From contig JBGVED010000070.1 of assembly GCA_045119835.1 (NCBI GenBank), positions 1 through 22,085 on the forward strand: a DNA stretch of 22,085 nucleotides, given 5' to 3'. Made by a program: the position numbers and the translations under genes. Shown piece after piece: positions 7,015 to 14,222 of the stretch. The stretch is from CALVUJ01 sp045119835. GTDB taxonomy: Bacteria; Bacillota_I; Bacilli_A; RFN20; DUOF01. Position 1 is the first letter of the stretch. The number at the start of each line of letters is the position of its first letter. The notes under the pieces were generated by a model, which saw nothing but the letters and a program-made list of their open reading frames with translations, ran no database searches and was not told the DNA's origin.

Positions 7015-7854
7015 TTAAAATCTATTTTGGCTTCCTCTTTTAAATACTTTTGTAATTAACAAGCACAAAAGCCCACCTATAGCAGTGAAGTAAATAAAAC
7101 AAGGAACTAGCATCCAAAGTACTGGAATATATTTAACTTCTCCTTTGTACGCTCCAGCAGGAACTGTTTTGAAAAATTCTGGAACTAGAGGTTCTATTAA
7201 TTTATCACTAAGTTCTTTTAAATTTTCTGTTGGCCCAAATATAAAATTTGAATTTCTATAGTTATAATCCATAAATCCAACATTTCCTCTAAAATCAACG
7301 AAACCTGCTTCCATTAAAATAACTTCATTTGCTAATATTAAACATTCAACTACTAAAAACACAAGCGGAAATAATGGAACCCTTTTTATACTTAATTCGT
7401 GAATTCCAAAGAAAACCATATAAAAAGGAACAATAAATAATAACATGTGACAAATATAAAAGCGTATCACATCAAGCTCCTGTAAACTTCTTCCAAAAGC
7501 TTCTGTTGGATATATAAGTGCAGCAAGTCCTCCAAGTAAACCTATATAAAATAAATAATCTTTCATTATTTTATTCTTACACAACATAATAAATGGCATC
7601 ATAATAGTCGTTGTCGCACATATGTTTTCAAATGTTATCTTTCTATAACTAATAGGCAAATCATCTTTATATTGTGGAATCAATAGTTTTAAAAAGTGAA
7701 TTGCTAAATTTATAAAAGCTAAAATCAATAACACTTTGTTTTGTGTTTCTTGGCCTTTTTTTCTAAGTATCAATCCAAGAAATACTAAAATAACAAGAAA
7801 TACTCCTAAAGTTATTAAATGAATTTTGTTCCATTGATCAATTATAAGTTCCAT
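7015..7854 (-). CDS. Integral membrane protein, YwaF/TIGR02206-like
   Basis: No known reaction. A 279-residue polytopic membrane protein with about seven hydrophobic segments; the resemblance to the YwaF (TIGR02206) family rests on overall layout and on motifs such as FENICATTTIMMPF and IRFYICHMLLFIVPFYMVF, so the family name is tentative. A polar loop about 205-250 (NYRNSNFIFGPTENLKEL and following) precedes the last membrane segment and a basic tail. The frame opens with GTG at 7863 overlapping the previous stop, but the Shine-Dalgarno (GGAGG, near 7865-7869) sits directly against that GTG; the ATG at 7854, 8-10 nt away, is the likely start. It follows the DUF697-like gene with 5 nt between stop and start, so the two are co-transcribed and likely translationally coupled. 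Confidence 0.7.
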   Translation of the reverse strand: MELIIDQWNKIHLITLGVFLVILVFLGLILRKKGQETQNKVLLILAFINLAIHFLKLLIPQYKDDLPISYRKITFENICATTTIMMPFIMLCKNKIMKDYLFYIGLLGGLAALIYPTEAFGRSLQELDVIRFYICHMLLFIVPFYMVFFGIHELSIKRVPLFPLVFLVVECLILANEVILMEAGFVDFRGNVGFMDYNYRNSNFIFGPTENLKELSDKLIEPLVPEFFKTVPAGAYKGEVKYIPVLWMLVPCFIYFTAIGGLLCLLITKVFKRGSQNRF

Positions 7855-7859
7855 TTTAA

Positions 7860-8855
7860 TCACTCCTCCAATACTAATTTTTCTTTTTTACTAAATAGCT
7901 CTTTAACAGCTTTTTTAGTTGGATTTATTACCCCACCCATTACCGCTTGACTTACAGGGGCAATAATACTATTTACAGCAAGTTCTGGCAATGCACTAGA
8001 TGCATCTATAAATGCACTTCTTCTAATTTCATTTTTACTATCTTCATCATTACACTCTTCCAATATGTAATTTCTTGCTAAAAAGCCTGTCCTTAGCATA
8101 AAGAATGCATTCACACTGCCATCTAATAAACTTCCCACTATTGGTTTTGCAAGTCCCTTCAATGTTCCACCAAAGACGCTATTAACATCCATTTTTTGAG
8201 CGCCATCAGCAACTAATGCACTAAAACTTACATTTATATAAAATTTCAATAATCTCACGAATGAAGGCCTAAAGCCGCATCTTATAACAATTCTTTTTAA
8301 TAACCTAAAGTTGTTTATAACAACAATTAAGATATCGATAAAACTATTTTGGGATATAGATGTAAGATATAAGGTATCCTTACTTGCATCAATAATTATT
8401 TTTCGTATATCTTTTTTTAATTCTTTCTTTATACAATTGTCCAATAATTCTTTCAAACTTTGATATTTACTGACTAGATCACCATCTTTTCTTTTCAATT
8501 CATTTTTAAGCAGCAAACACTTATCTTCTTCAACAAGTTTTTTATTTATCAATCTAGCAGCTAACTTTCTTAAATTTTTATAATTTTTAGAAACAATTCT
8601 TTTCTTTTGCTTACCACTTAGTTTCCTGTTTATTTTTTCTAAACTAAATGAAGGGGCAAACATTACTACAACAAATGGTTTTATAAGAAGAAAATATACC
8701 ACTATCACCGCTACAAAATAATAAAAATATTGAAGATAAATAGTTACATCTTTCAAATTCATTCCTATTTTAAAAACGATTGAAACTACCCACAACAAAA
8801 AAGCAATAAATCCTAATATAATAACTATAAATGATAATAAATTCCTTTTCTTCAT
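7860..8855 (-). CDS. DUF697/YcjF-like membrane-associated protein
   Basis: Function not established. From ATG 8855 the protein has 331 residues: two N-terminal membrane segments (about 5-28 and 38-65), a long basic, helical region about 75-180, and a C-terminal half with the Gly/Ala-rich pattern of DUF697/YcjF proteins (SALVADGAQKMD, LLDGSVNAFFMLRTGFLARNYI, and a final Ala/Gly-rich amphipathic stretch SQAVMGGVINPTKKA). The longer open frame begins at TTG 8870, but GGTGAT lies just before the ATG at 8855. The stop is TGA, overlapping the leader of the next gene. First gene of a two-gene unit with the YwaF-like protein, driven by a well-formed promoter at 8885-8913. Family assignment is from memory of the C-terminal pattern. 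Confidence 0.65.
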   Translation of the reverse strand: MKKRNLLSFIVIILGFIAFLLWVVSIVFKIGMNLKDVTIYLQYFYYFVAVIVVYFLLIKPFVVVMFAPSFSLEKINRKLSGKQKKRIVSKNYKNLRKLAARLINKKLVEEDKCLLLKNELKRKDGDLVSKYQSLKELLDNCIKKELKKDIRKIIIDASKDTLYLTSISQNSFIDILIVVINNFRLLKRIVIRCGFRPSFVRLLKFYINVSFSALVADGAQKMDVNSVFGGTLKGLAKPIVGSLLDGSVNAFFMLRTGFLARNYILEECNDEDSKNEIRRSAFIDASSALPELAVNSIIAPVSQAVMGGVINPTKKAVKELFSKKEKLVLEE

Positions 8856-8884
8856 TAAATCACCACTCAATCCTACACAATTTT

Positions 8885-8913
8885 ATTATAAAATATTTTA
8901 TTTTATTTAACAA
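8885..8913 (-). promoter_or_regulatory. Sigma-A promoter of the DUF697/YwaF-like unit
   Basis: Minus strand TTGTTA (8908-8913), 17-bp spacer, perfect TATAAT (8885-8890). It lies 29 bases above the ATG at 8855. The rest of the 8914-8981 gap shows nothing recognisable. Confidence 0.65.
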
Positions 8914-8981
8914 TGTCTAGAGCTAAAAGAGTGTGCAATTTCAATATAGTATTATCAAAAGACTATCTTGAAAACAAAAAC

Positions 8982-9003
8982 AGCAAGATTTTTATATCTT
9001 GCT
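8982..9003 (-). terminator. Intrinsic terminator of ileS-lspA-rluD
   Basis: AGCAAGAT (8982-8989) / ATCTTGCT (8996-9003), an 8-bp perfect stem. On the minus strand it is followed by GTTTTTGTTTT. The rluD stop codon (9002-9004) is in the first arm. Confidence 0.85.
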
Positions 9004-9904
9004 ATTTTATTTTCTCAATAAATTCAGTAAAGTATTTTGGCATATCTGCATAGAACACAACTTTTTCTCTTGTTGAAGGATGTATAAAACTCAACTCTTT
9101 TGCATGCAAATATTGCTTATCTCCATATTTTAATTTTTTTGGTCCATACAAAGGATCTCCTACTATAGGATAACCAATATATGACATATGAACTCTTATT
9201 TGATGAGTTCTTCCTGTTTTTAATTTACATTCTATTAACGTAAAGTCTTTATAATACTCTAATACAATAAACTCAGTTATTGCATCTTTTCCGTCTTTAG
9301 TTGCTGCCATTTTAACTCTACTTTTACTATCTCTACCAATAGGAACATTTATTATTCCTTTTTTCATTGGAATTGTGCCATGAACTAAAGCTATATATTT
9401 TCTTGATGCTGTTTTATCTTTTAATTGTTCGGACAAGAAATTGTGGGCAATATCATTTTTAGCCACCATAATTAAACCACTTGTATCTTTATCCAGTCTA
9501 TGCACTATTCCTGGCCTTTTAACTCCATTTATAGAAGACAAATCTTTGCAATGAAACAACAACGCATTAACTAAAGTATCTTTATAGTTTCCTGGTGCAG
9601 GATGAACAACCATACCTTGTTTTTTATTTATTACAATAACATCCTTATCCTCATAGACAATATCTAAAGGAATATCTTGCGGTTGTACGTTTAACTCTTC
9701 TATTTCTTTAACAATTATTGTTATTTCATCATTTAAATTTACTTTGTATGAACTTTTGCTTTTTTTCCCATTAACTAAAACATATTCATCTTCAATAAGT
9801 GATTGAATATATTCCCTAGAGTGATTATCTAAATTATCTTTTACAAACTTATCTAATCGCAACCCAATATTTTTTTCATCAATATTAAGAATTAACTTTT
9901 CCAT
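9002..9904 (-). CDS. rluD: RluA-family 23S rRNA pseudouridine synthase (RluD-like)
   Basis: Converts uridines of 23S rRNA to pseudouridine. A 300-residue protein with an N-terminal S4 RNA-binding domain (about 15-65, LRLDKFVKDN and YVLVNGKK) and a catalytic domain with HRLDKDTSGLIMVAKN (135-150), D138 being the invariant nucleophile. Further family motifs are NKKQGMVVHPAPG (93-105) and KTGRTHQIRVHMSYIGYPIVGDPLYG in the C-terminal half. It is the ylyB position of the B. subtilis ileS-lspA-ylyB order, and the exact target uridines cannot be read from sequence. The start lies inside lspA (20-nt overlap) with AAAGGAAG 8 nt upstream, so it is translationally linked to lspA. It ends in the terminator at 8982. 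Confidence 0.93.
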   Translation of the reverse strand: MEKLILNIDEKNIGLRLDKFVKDNLDNHSREYIQSLIEDEYVLVNGKKSKSSYKVNLNDEITIIVKEIEELNVQPQDIPLDIVYEDKDVIVINKKQGMVVHPAPGNYKDTLVNALLFHCKDLSSINGVKRPGIVHRLDKDTSGLIMVAKNDIAHNFLSEQLKDKTASRKYIALVHGTIPMKKGIINVPIGRDSKSRVKMAATKDGKDAITEFIVLEYYKDFTLIECKLKTGRTHQIRVHMSYIGYPIVGDPLYGPKKLKYGDKQYLHAKELSFIHPSTREKVVFYADMPKYFTEFIEKIK

Positions 9905-10367
9905 AATCTTTTTCTTCCTTTATTATTGCAATAAACATTAAAGCAACCCCTATACAAATAAAGCAATCGGCAATATTAAATATTGGAAAATCATATCCAA
10001 ATATAATAAAATCTAAAAAATCAATTACCTTTCCATATACTAGTCTATCAAATAAATTTCCTATTAGCCCACCTATAAAAAGCGCACAACTATATAAATA
10101 AAATTTTGATTTTGATTTGAACATAGTATATATAACTATTGCTAGAGCAATAAGACTAATAAGAGCTAAAAGTAAGGTATTTCCACTAAATATACTCCAC
10201 GCTCCTCCAGTATTATAGCACAGTGTTATATAGAAAAAATTGCTGATTATCTCATTTCTTTGTAACACTATTAACTCAGCATTTGCAATCGTTTTAGTTA
10301 TCAAATCAATTGCAAATACTGAAACTACTAGCAAACCTATAATAATTAATTGTTTATATTTTTTCAT
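9885..10367 (-). CDS. lspA: Lipoprotein signal peptidase (signal peptidase II)
   Basis: Membrane aspartic protease that removes the signal peptide of diacylglyceryl-modified prolipoproteins. At 160 residues with four membrane segments (about 8-27, 63-84, 88-104, 133-150) it fits the family. The catalytic aspartates are D107 in GNLFDR (103-108) and D134 in FNIAD (130-134); the conserved YNTGGAWSIF (51-60) precedes the second helix. Its ATG overlaps the ileS stop by one base (TAATG), so translation is coupled; the ileS-lspA neighbourhood is common in bacteria. Confidence 0.96.
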   Translation of the reverse strand: MKKYKQLIIIGLLVVSVFAIDLITKTIANAELIVLQRNEIISNFFYITLCYNTGGAWSIFSGNTLLLALISLIALAIVIYTMFKSKSKFYLYSCALFIGGLIGNLFDRLVYGKVIDFLDFIIFGYDFPIFNIADCFICIGVALMFIAIIKEEKDYGKVNS

Positions 10368-13123
10368 TACTTTTTAAGCCTTCCGTAAAACTTCATAGCA
10401 TTATTACATCTTGGACACATTCCATTTACAATTTCATGTTCTTCAAATCTGTTCCAACATCTTTCGCATTTAACACCATTATGAACATTTACTTTTACTT
10501 TACTTACTTCTTGCTTATATTCATTCCTTAATTGAGCATCTATTACTTCACTAACAATAAACAATCTGTTTTGTTCTACTTTAGATAATTTGTTAAATAC
10601 TGTTCTAGTTGCATCATCAGTTACGTCCAACTCTAATGAAACTTCTTGACTTGATTTTACAACACCTTCACCTCTAGCTACTTCAATTGCCTTCATTACA
10701 TCGTTTCTTAATTTTAATATTAATTCAAAATCTTTAATTAAGTCTTCATTAACAGTTTCTTTTACTGGCATTGATAGAAGTTGTGCTGATTTTGCACTTC
10801 CTGTTAATTCAGTATATAATTCATCCATTGTATGAGGAATAATTGGAGTTAATAAGCGTAATAATGTATCCAATACTTTATATAAAACATTTTGAACTTG
10901 TCTTCTTCTTGTACTAGTAAATGTATCGCAATATAAAATGTCTTTTGCTAAATCAAGATAGAATGAACTAAGTTCTACTGTCATAAAGTTAACTATTGTT
11001 GTTAAAACTGTAGCAAAATCATATTTGTCATAACTTTCTAAAACTGTATTTTTTACTTCTTTTAGTTTTTCTAAAACAAATAGATCTACTAATTCATAGC
11101 TTTTAACGCTATCTTTAGAATAAGAGAATTTACCATATTGTCCATGACTTAAATTACCTACTAAAAACCTAAATGTATTTCTAATTTTACGATATGTCTC
11201 ACTAACTTGTTTTAATATATCATTACCGATTTTACAATCTGATTGATAATCAATACTAGCTACCCATAATCTAAGGATATCTGCTCCTTGAGCTTCAATA
11301 ATTTTTAATGGATCTACTCCATTACCCAATGATTTAGACATCTTCATTCCTTTTTCATCAACGATGAATCCATGAGAAACTAATTCTTTATAAGGTGATT
11401 TTTTATGTTTAGCTACTCCTAAAATAAGAGAAGAGTTAAACCATCCACGATATTGGTCACTTCCCTCTAAATACAAATCACAAGGATATCCCATACCTCT
11501 TTCTTTTAAAACACCAGTATGAGATGAACCCGAGTCAAACCATACATCTAACGTATCAGTTTCTTTATAGAATCTTCCATTTGGACTTTTCTTATTTTTG
11601 TAACCTTTTGGTAATAGTTTTTTTACATCCATTGTATACCAACAAGTTGAACCATATTTTCTAAATAATTTAGCTATGTTATCAAAAACGTCTTTTTCTA
11701 TAATTGGAGTTCTATCTTCATTGTAGATAATAGGAATAGGTAATCCCCATAATCTTTGACGAGAAATACACCAGTCACTTCTATCTTTAATCATATTAGT
11801 CATTCTAAGTTCGCCCCAAGGGTTGTGCCATTTAACTTTTTTTATTTCTCCTAGCAAGTCATCTCTAATTTTATCAATTGAAGCGAACCATTGAGGAGTT
11901 GCTCTAAAGATTACTGGTTTTTTAGTTCTCCAGTCATGAGGATAAGAGTGTTTAAATTTAGTAGCACCTAGTAATACTCCTAATTCATTTAATTTTTCTA
12001 TTACTTTTTCGTTAGCCTCATAATAAGGTAATCCTTCTAAATCTTTACCAGCTTCACTAGTCATTAATCCTTTTTCATCTACTGGGCATAAAACATCTAA
12101 CCCATACTTCATACCAACGTAGAAGTCTTCAGCACCATGTCCTGGAGCTGTATGAACGCATCCTGTACCTGCATCATCAGTAACGTGATCTCCTAATATT
12201 ACGACACTCTCTCTATTGTAGAAAGGATGAATTGTAGTAACGCCTTCAATATCTTTACTTCTAAAGATTTTTAATAAACGAATTTCTTTGAATCCTAATT
12301 CTTCTACTAATTTATCTTTTAATGACTCTAAGAATACAAATCTACCTTTATCTGTTTCATACAAACCATATTGCATATTTGGATTTATACAAATAGCTAG
12401 ATTAGCCGGAATTGTCCAAGGTGTTGTAGTCCAAATAATAAAACTATCATTACTAGTTAAAATTCCTTTTCCATCTTTTACTTTAAAAGCCACATAAATT
12501 GATGTGTCTTCTTTATCAAAATATTCTATCTCTGCCTCAGCTAAAGCACTTTCACTAGTTGGTGACCAATATACTGGTTTTAAACCTTTGTAAATTAAAC
12601 CATTTAAAGCTAAAGTTGCAAACATTTCTACCTCATTTGCTTCAAATTCTTTTGATAAAGTTAAATATGGATTAGAATAATCTCCAATAACTCCAAGTGA
12701 TAATTGTTGATGCATTTGAGTCTCAATTTGTTTATGTGCATATTCATCACATTTATTTCTAAATTCACTAACTTCTGTTGTTTTTCTATTTACCCCTGAT
12801 TTAATTACTGCATTCTCAATTGGCAAGCCGTGAGTATCCCACCCAGGAACAAATGGTGTATAGAAACCACTCATCGCTTTATATCTTACAACAAAATCTT
12901 TAAGTGACTTGTTTAAAGCGTGACCTATATGCATATTACCATTAGCATATGGTGGACCATCATGTAAAACAAATGGTTTGTTAGCCTTTTTGTTTTTCAT
13001 TAGTAACGTTTCATACAATTTTTCTTTTTGCCATTTTTCTCTAATTGCTGGCTCTTTACTAGGTAAATTTCCTCTCATCTCAAAATTAGTTTTTGGCATT
13101 AATAATGTTTCTTTAATTTCCAT
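10367..13123 (-). CDS. ileS: Isoleucyl-tRNA synthetase
   Basis: Charges tRNA-Ile. A 918-residue class I synthetase of the bacterial (mupirocin-sensitive-like) type. HIGH signature at 65-68 within DGPPYANGNMHIGHAL; editing (CP1) domain about 190-400 with TTTPWTIPAN and the GTGCVHTAPGHG pocket; WCISRQRLWG 451-460; KMSKS 594-598; anticodon-binding helical domain about 640-830; C-terminal zinc finger with C886, C889, C903, C906. These zinc cysteines and the overall order match the B. subtilis/E. coli type rather than the eukaryote-like type. SD GGGGGAG lies 5 nt before the ATG. Expression is controlled by the T-box leader upstream, and lspA and rluD follow with overlapping starts. Confidence 0.98.
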   Translation of the reverse strand: MEIKETLLMPKTNFEMRGNLPSKEPAIREKWQKEKLYETLLMKNKKANKPFVLHDGPPYANGNMHIGHALNKSLKDFVVRYKAMSGFYTPFVPGWDTHGLPIENAVIKSGVNRKTTEVSEFRNKCDEYAHKQIETQMHQQLSLGVIGDYSNPYLTLSKEFEANEVEMFATLALNGLIYKGLKPVYWSPTSESALAEAEIEYFDKEDTSIYVAFKVKDGKGILTSNDSFIIWTTTPWTIPANLAICINPNMQYGLYETDKGRFVFLESLKDKLVEELGFKEIRLLKIFRSKDIEGVTTIHPFYNRESVVILGDHVTDDAGTGCVHTAPGHGAEDFYVGMKYGLDVLCPVDEKGLMTSEAGKDLEGLPYYEANEKVIEKLNELGVLLGATKFKHSYPHDWRTKKPVIFRATPQWFASIDKIRDDLLGEIKKVKWHNPWGELRMTNMIKDRSDWCISRQRLWGLPIPIIYNEDRTPIIEKDVFDNIAKLFRKYGSTCWYTMDVKKLLPKGYKNKKSPNGRFYKETDTLDVWFDSGSSHTGVLKERGMGYPCDLYLEGSDQYRGWFNSSLILGVAKHKKSPYKELVSHGFIVDEKGMKMSKSLGNGVDPLKIIEAQGADILRLWVASIDYQSDCKIGNDILKQVSETYRKIRNTFRFLVGNLSHGQYGKFSYSKDSVKSYELVDLFVLEKLKEVKNTVLESYDKYDFATVLTTIVNFMTVELSSFYLDLAKDILYCDTFTSTRRRQVQNVLYKVLDTLLRLLTPIIPHTMDELYTELTGSAKSAQLLSMPVKETVNEDLIKDFELILKLRNDVMKAIEVARGEGVVKSSQEVSLELDVTDDATRTVFNKLSKVEQNRLFIVSEVIDAQLRNEYKQEVSKVKVNVHNGVKCERCWNRFEEHEIVNGMCPRCNNAMKFYGRLKK

Positions 13124-13146
13124 AATTTCTCCCCCTTAAAACAAAA

Positions 13147-13415
13147 CAAAAAAGTCCCTATTTAATAATAGGAACTCTTTAAAATCTATAATAGAAACTT
13201 AAAAAGCGGTACCATCCTAATTCATAGAATACTATGCCCTTAATTTACTTTTAACGCAAGTTTAACGTCCTTATTTACTATAATTCAATAAAGATCTCCG
13301 AAGTGATAAAACCAAATTCTTTATTAATACATTTCACCATACCGTATCTCTCTAAAATAAAGTTTTACTTAGTTTCCTGTCTTCATCAACGATTTACTTT
13401 TTTATTAACGTAGAT
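13147..13415 (-). promoter_or_regulatory. Ile-specific T-box riboswitch leader of ileS
   Basis: Senses uncharged tRNA-Ile and prevents termination. The T-box core AGGATGGTACCGC (minus strand, 13206-13218) is unmistakable; its UGGU bulge pairs with the ACCA end of tRNA. Upstream, AGAGAGATACGGTATGGTGAAA carries the AG-bulge and distal-loop motifs of Stem I. The likely specifier codon is the ATC at 13295-13293 (after CTTCGGAG), which is Ile and fits the downstream gene. A terminator hairpin ends the leader. Limits are approximate; the specifier was assigned by position, not by a full fold. Confidence 0.92.
13154..13175 (-). terminator. T-box regulated terminator of ileS
   Basis: GTTCCTATT / AATAGGGAC (minus strand) pairs over 9 bp with one G-U, loop ATTA, followed by TTTTTTGTTTT. 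It competes with the antiterminator that contains the T-box sequence. Confidence 0.85.
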
Positions 13416-13444
13416 ATTATTACATAACTAGTTATTTTTTACAA
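13416..13444 (-). promoter_or_regulatory. Promoter of the ileS T-box transcript
   Basis: Minus strand TTGTAA (13439-13444), 17-bp spacer, AATAAT (13416-13421) preceded by TGT, an extended -10 arrangement. It sits at the 5' edge of the T-box leader. No terminator is evident between it and the end of the BI-1 gene at 13473. Confidence 0.45.
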
Positions 13445-13472
13445 TATTTATCTTTATATTTTAAAACTTAAA

Positions 13473-14165
13473 TTAATCTCTATTTTTTGCAAATAATGCT
13501 AATAGATGTAAGAAAACATTAATAAAGTCTAAATATAATTGTAATGCTCCATAAATTGCTAATGTATTTTGCATATTTGATGAGTTTGTATGATAATAAG
13601 CGTGTTTTATTATATGAATATCATATGTTGTTATTATCATAAACAAGCCTATTCCTAAAACTGAATATATAATATATGCTGTTTCACTGAAAGAAAACAT
13701 TAATATTATTCCCATCACTAACATTGCTAGTAATGCTATTGGAATAAATATACTTAATTTGGATAAATCCAAATTTGTTGTATATCCAACAAAAGCCATT
13801 ATGCCAAAAACTCCTGCTGTTGCCAAAAACACATATATAATTGATGTTAAATCATATGCATAAAAAATAGAAGATAGTGTTATACCATTTACTATAGAAT
13901 ATGCAAAGAACAATGTTAAAGCAATACTAGGGTTTAACTTATAAACCATAAGCGATAGTATTATAACTAAAGCTATCTCTATAACAGAAGCCATCACCAT
14001 AAATCCAGTGCCCATTTTCAAGAATATTTCTAAAAGCAAACCACTGTAACTAAAGAAAGCAGATGTTGCAAAGGTCATCAATAATCCTAAAAACATCCAC
14101 AAAAAACACTTTGATAAATATTTCGAAAATCCTAAATTTTCATTTTCATATGTTGTATAATCCAT
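13473..14165 (-). CDS. Bax inhibitor-1/YccA (TMBIM) family membrane protein
   Basis: A 230-residue protein with seven membrane segments, of the BI-1/TMBIM family; the B. subtilis relative YetJ is a pH-sensitive calcium leak channel. The family's C-terminal pattern is clear: YDIHIIKHAY (181-190) and IYGALQLYLDFINVFLHLLALF (204-225). D182 and D213 correspond to the pair of aspartates that gate YetJ. The N-terminus is short and polar before the first helix at about 20. SD GGAGGG precedes the ATG. It stands 57 bp after the ABC transporter gene with a possible promoter in the gap and no obvious terminator, so it may be partly co-transcribed with marR-ABC. Confidence 0.9.
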   Translation of the reverse strand: MDYTTYENENLGFSKYLSKCFLWMFLGLLMTFATSAFFSYSGLLLEIFLKMGTGFMVMASVIEIALVIILSLMVYKLNPSIALTLFFAYSIVNGITLSSIFYAYDLTSIIYVFLATAGVFGIMAFVGYTTNLDLSKLSIFIPIALLAMLVMGIILMFSFSETAYIIYSVLGIGLFMIITTYDIHIIKHAYYHTNSSNMQNTLAIYGALQLYLDFINVFLHLLALFAKNRD

Positions 14166-14188
14166 ACAATCCCTCCGTTCATATTTTC

Positions 14189-14194
14189 ATTATA
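14189..14194 (-). promoter_or_regulatory. Possible -10 box of the BI-1 family gene
   Basis: Perfect TATAAT on the minus strand, 23 bases above the start codon; no convincing -35 at 16-18 bp. Shown because no terminator separates this gene from the upstream transporter. Confidence 0.3.
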
Positions 14195-14222
14195 CTATAA
14201 ATAATAAATTTTTAATATCTTT

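Noticed and set aside
7860..7862. Possibility that TGA codes for Trp (genetic code 4)
   Set aside because: TGA ends the DUF697-like and ABC-F genes at family-consistent positions, no internal TGA occurs in the long conserved genes, and Trp uses TGG.
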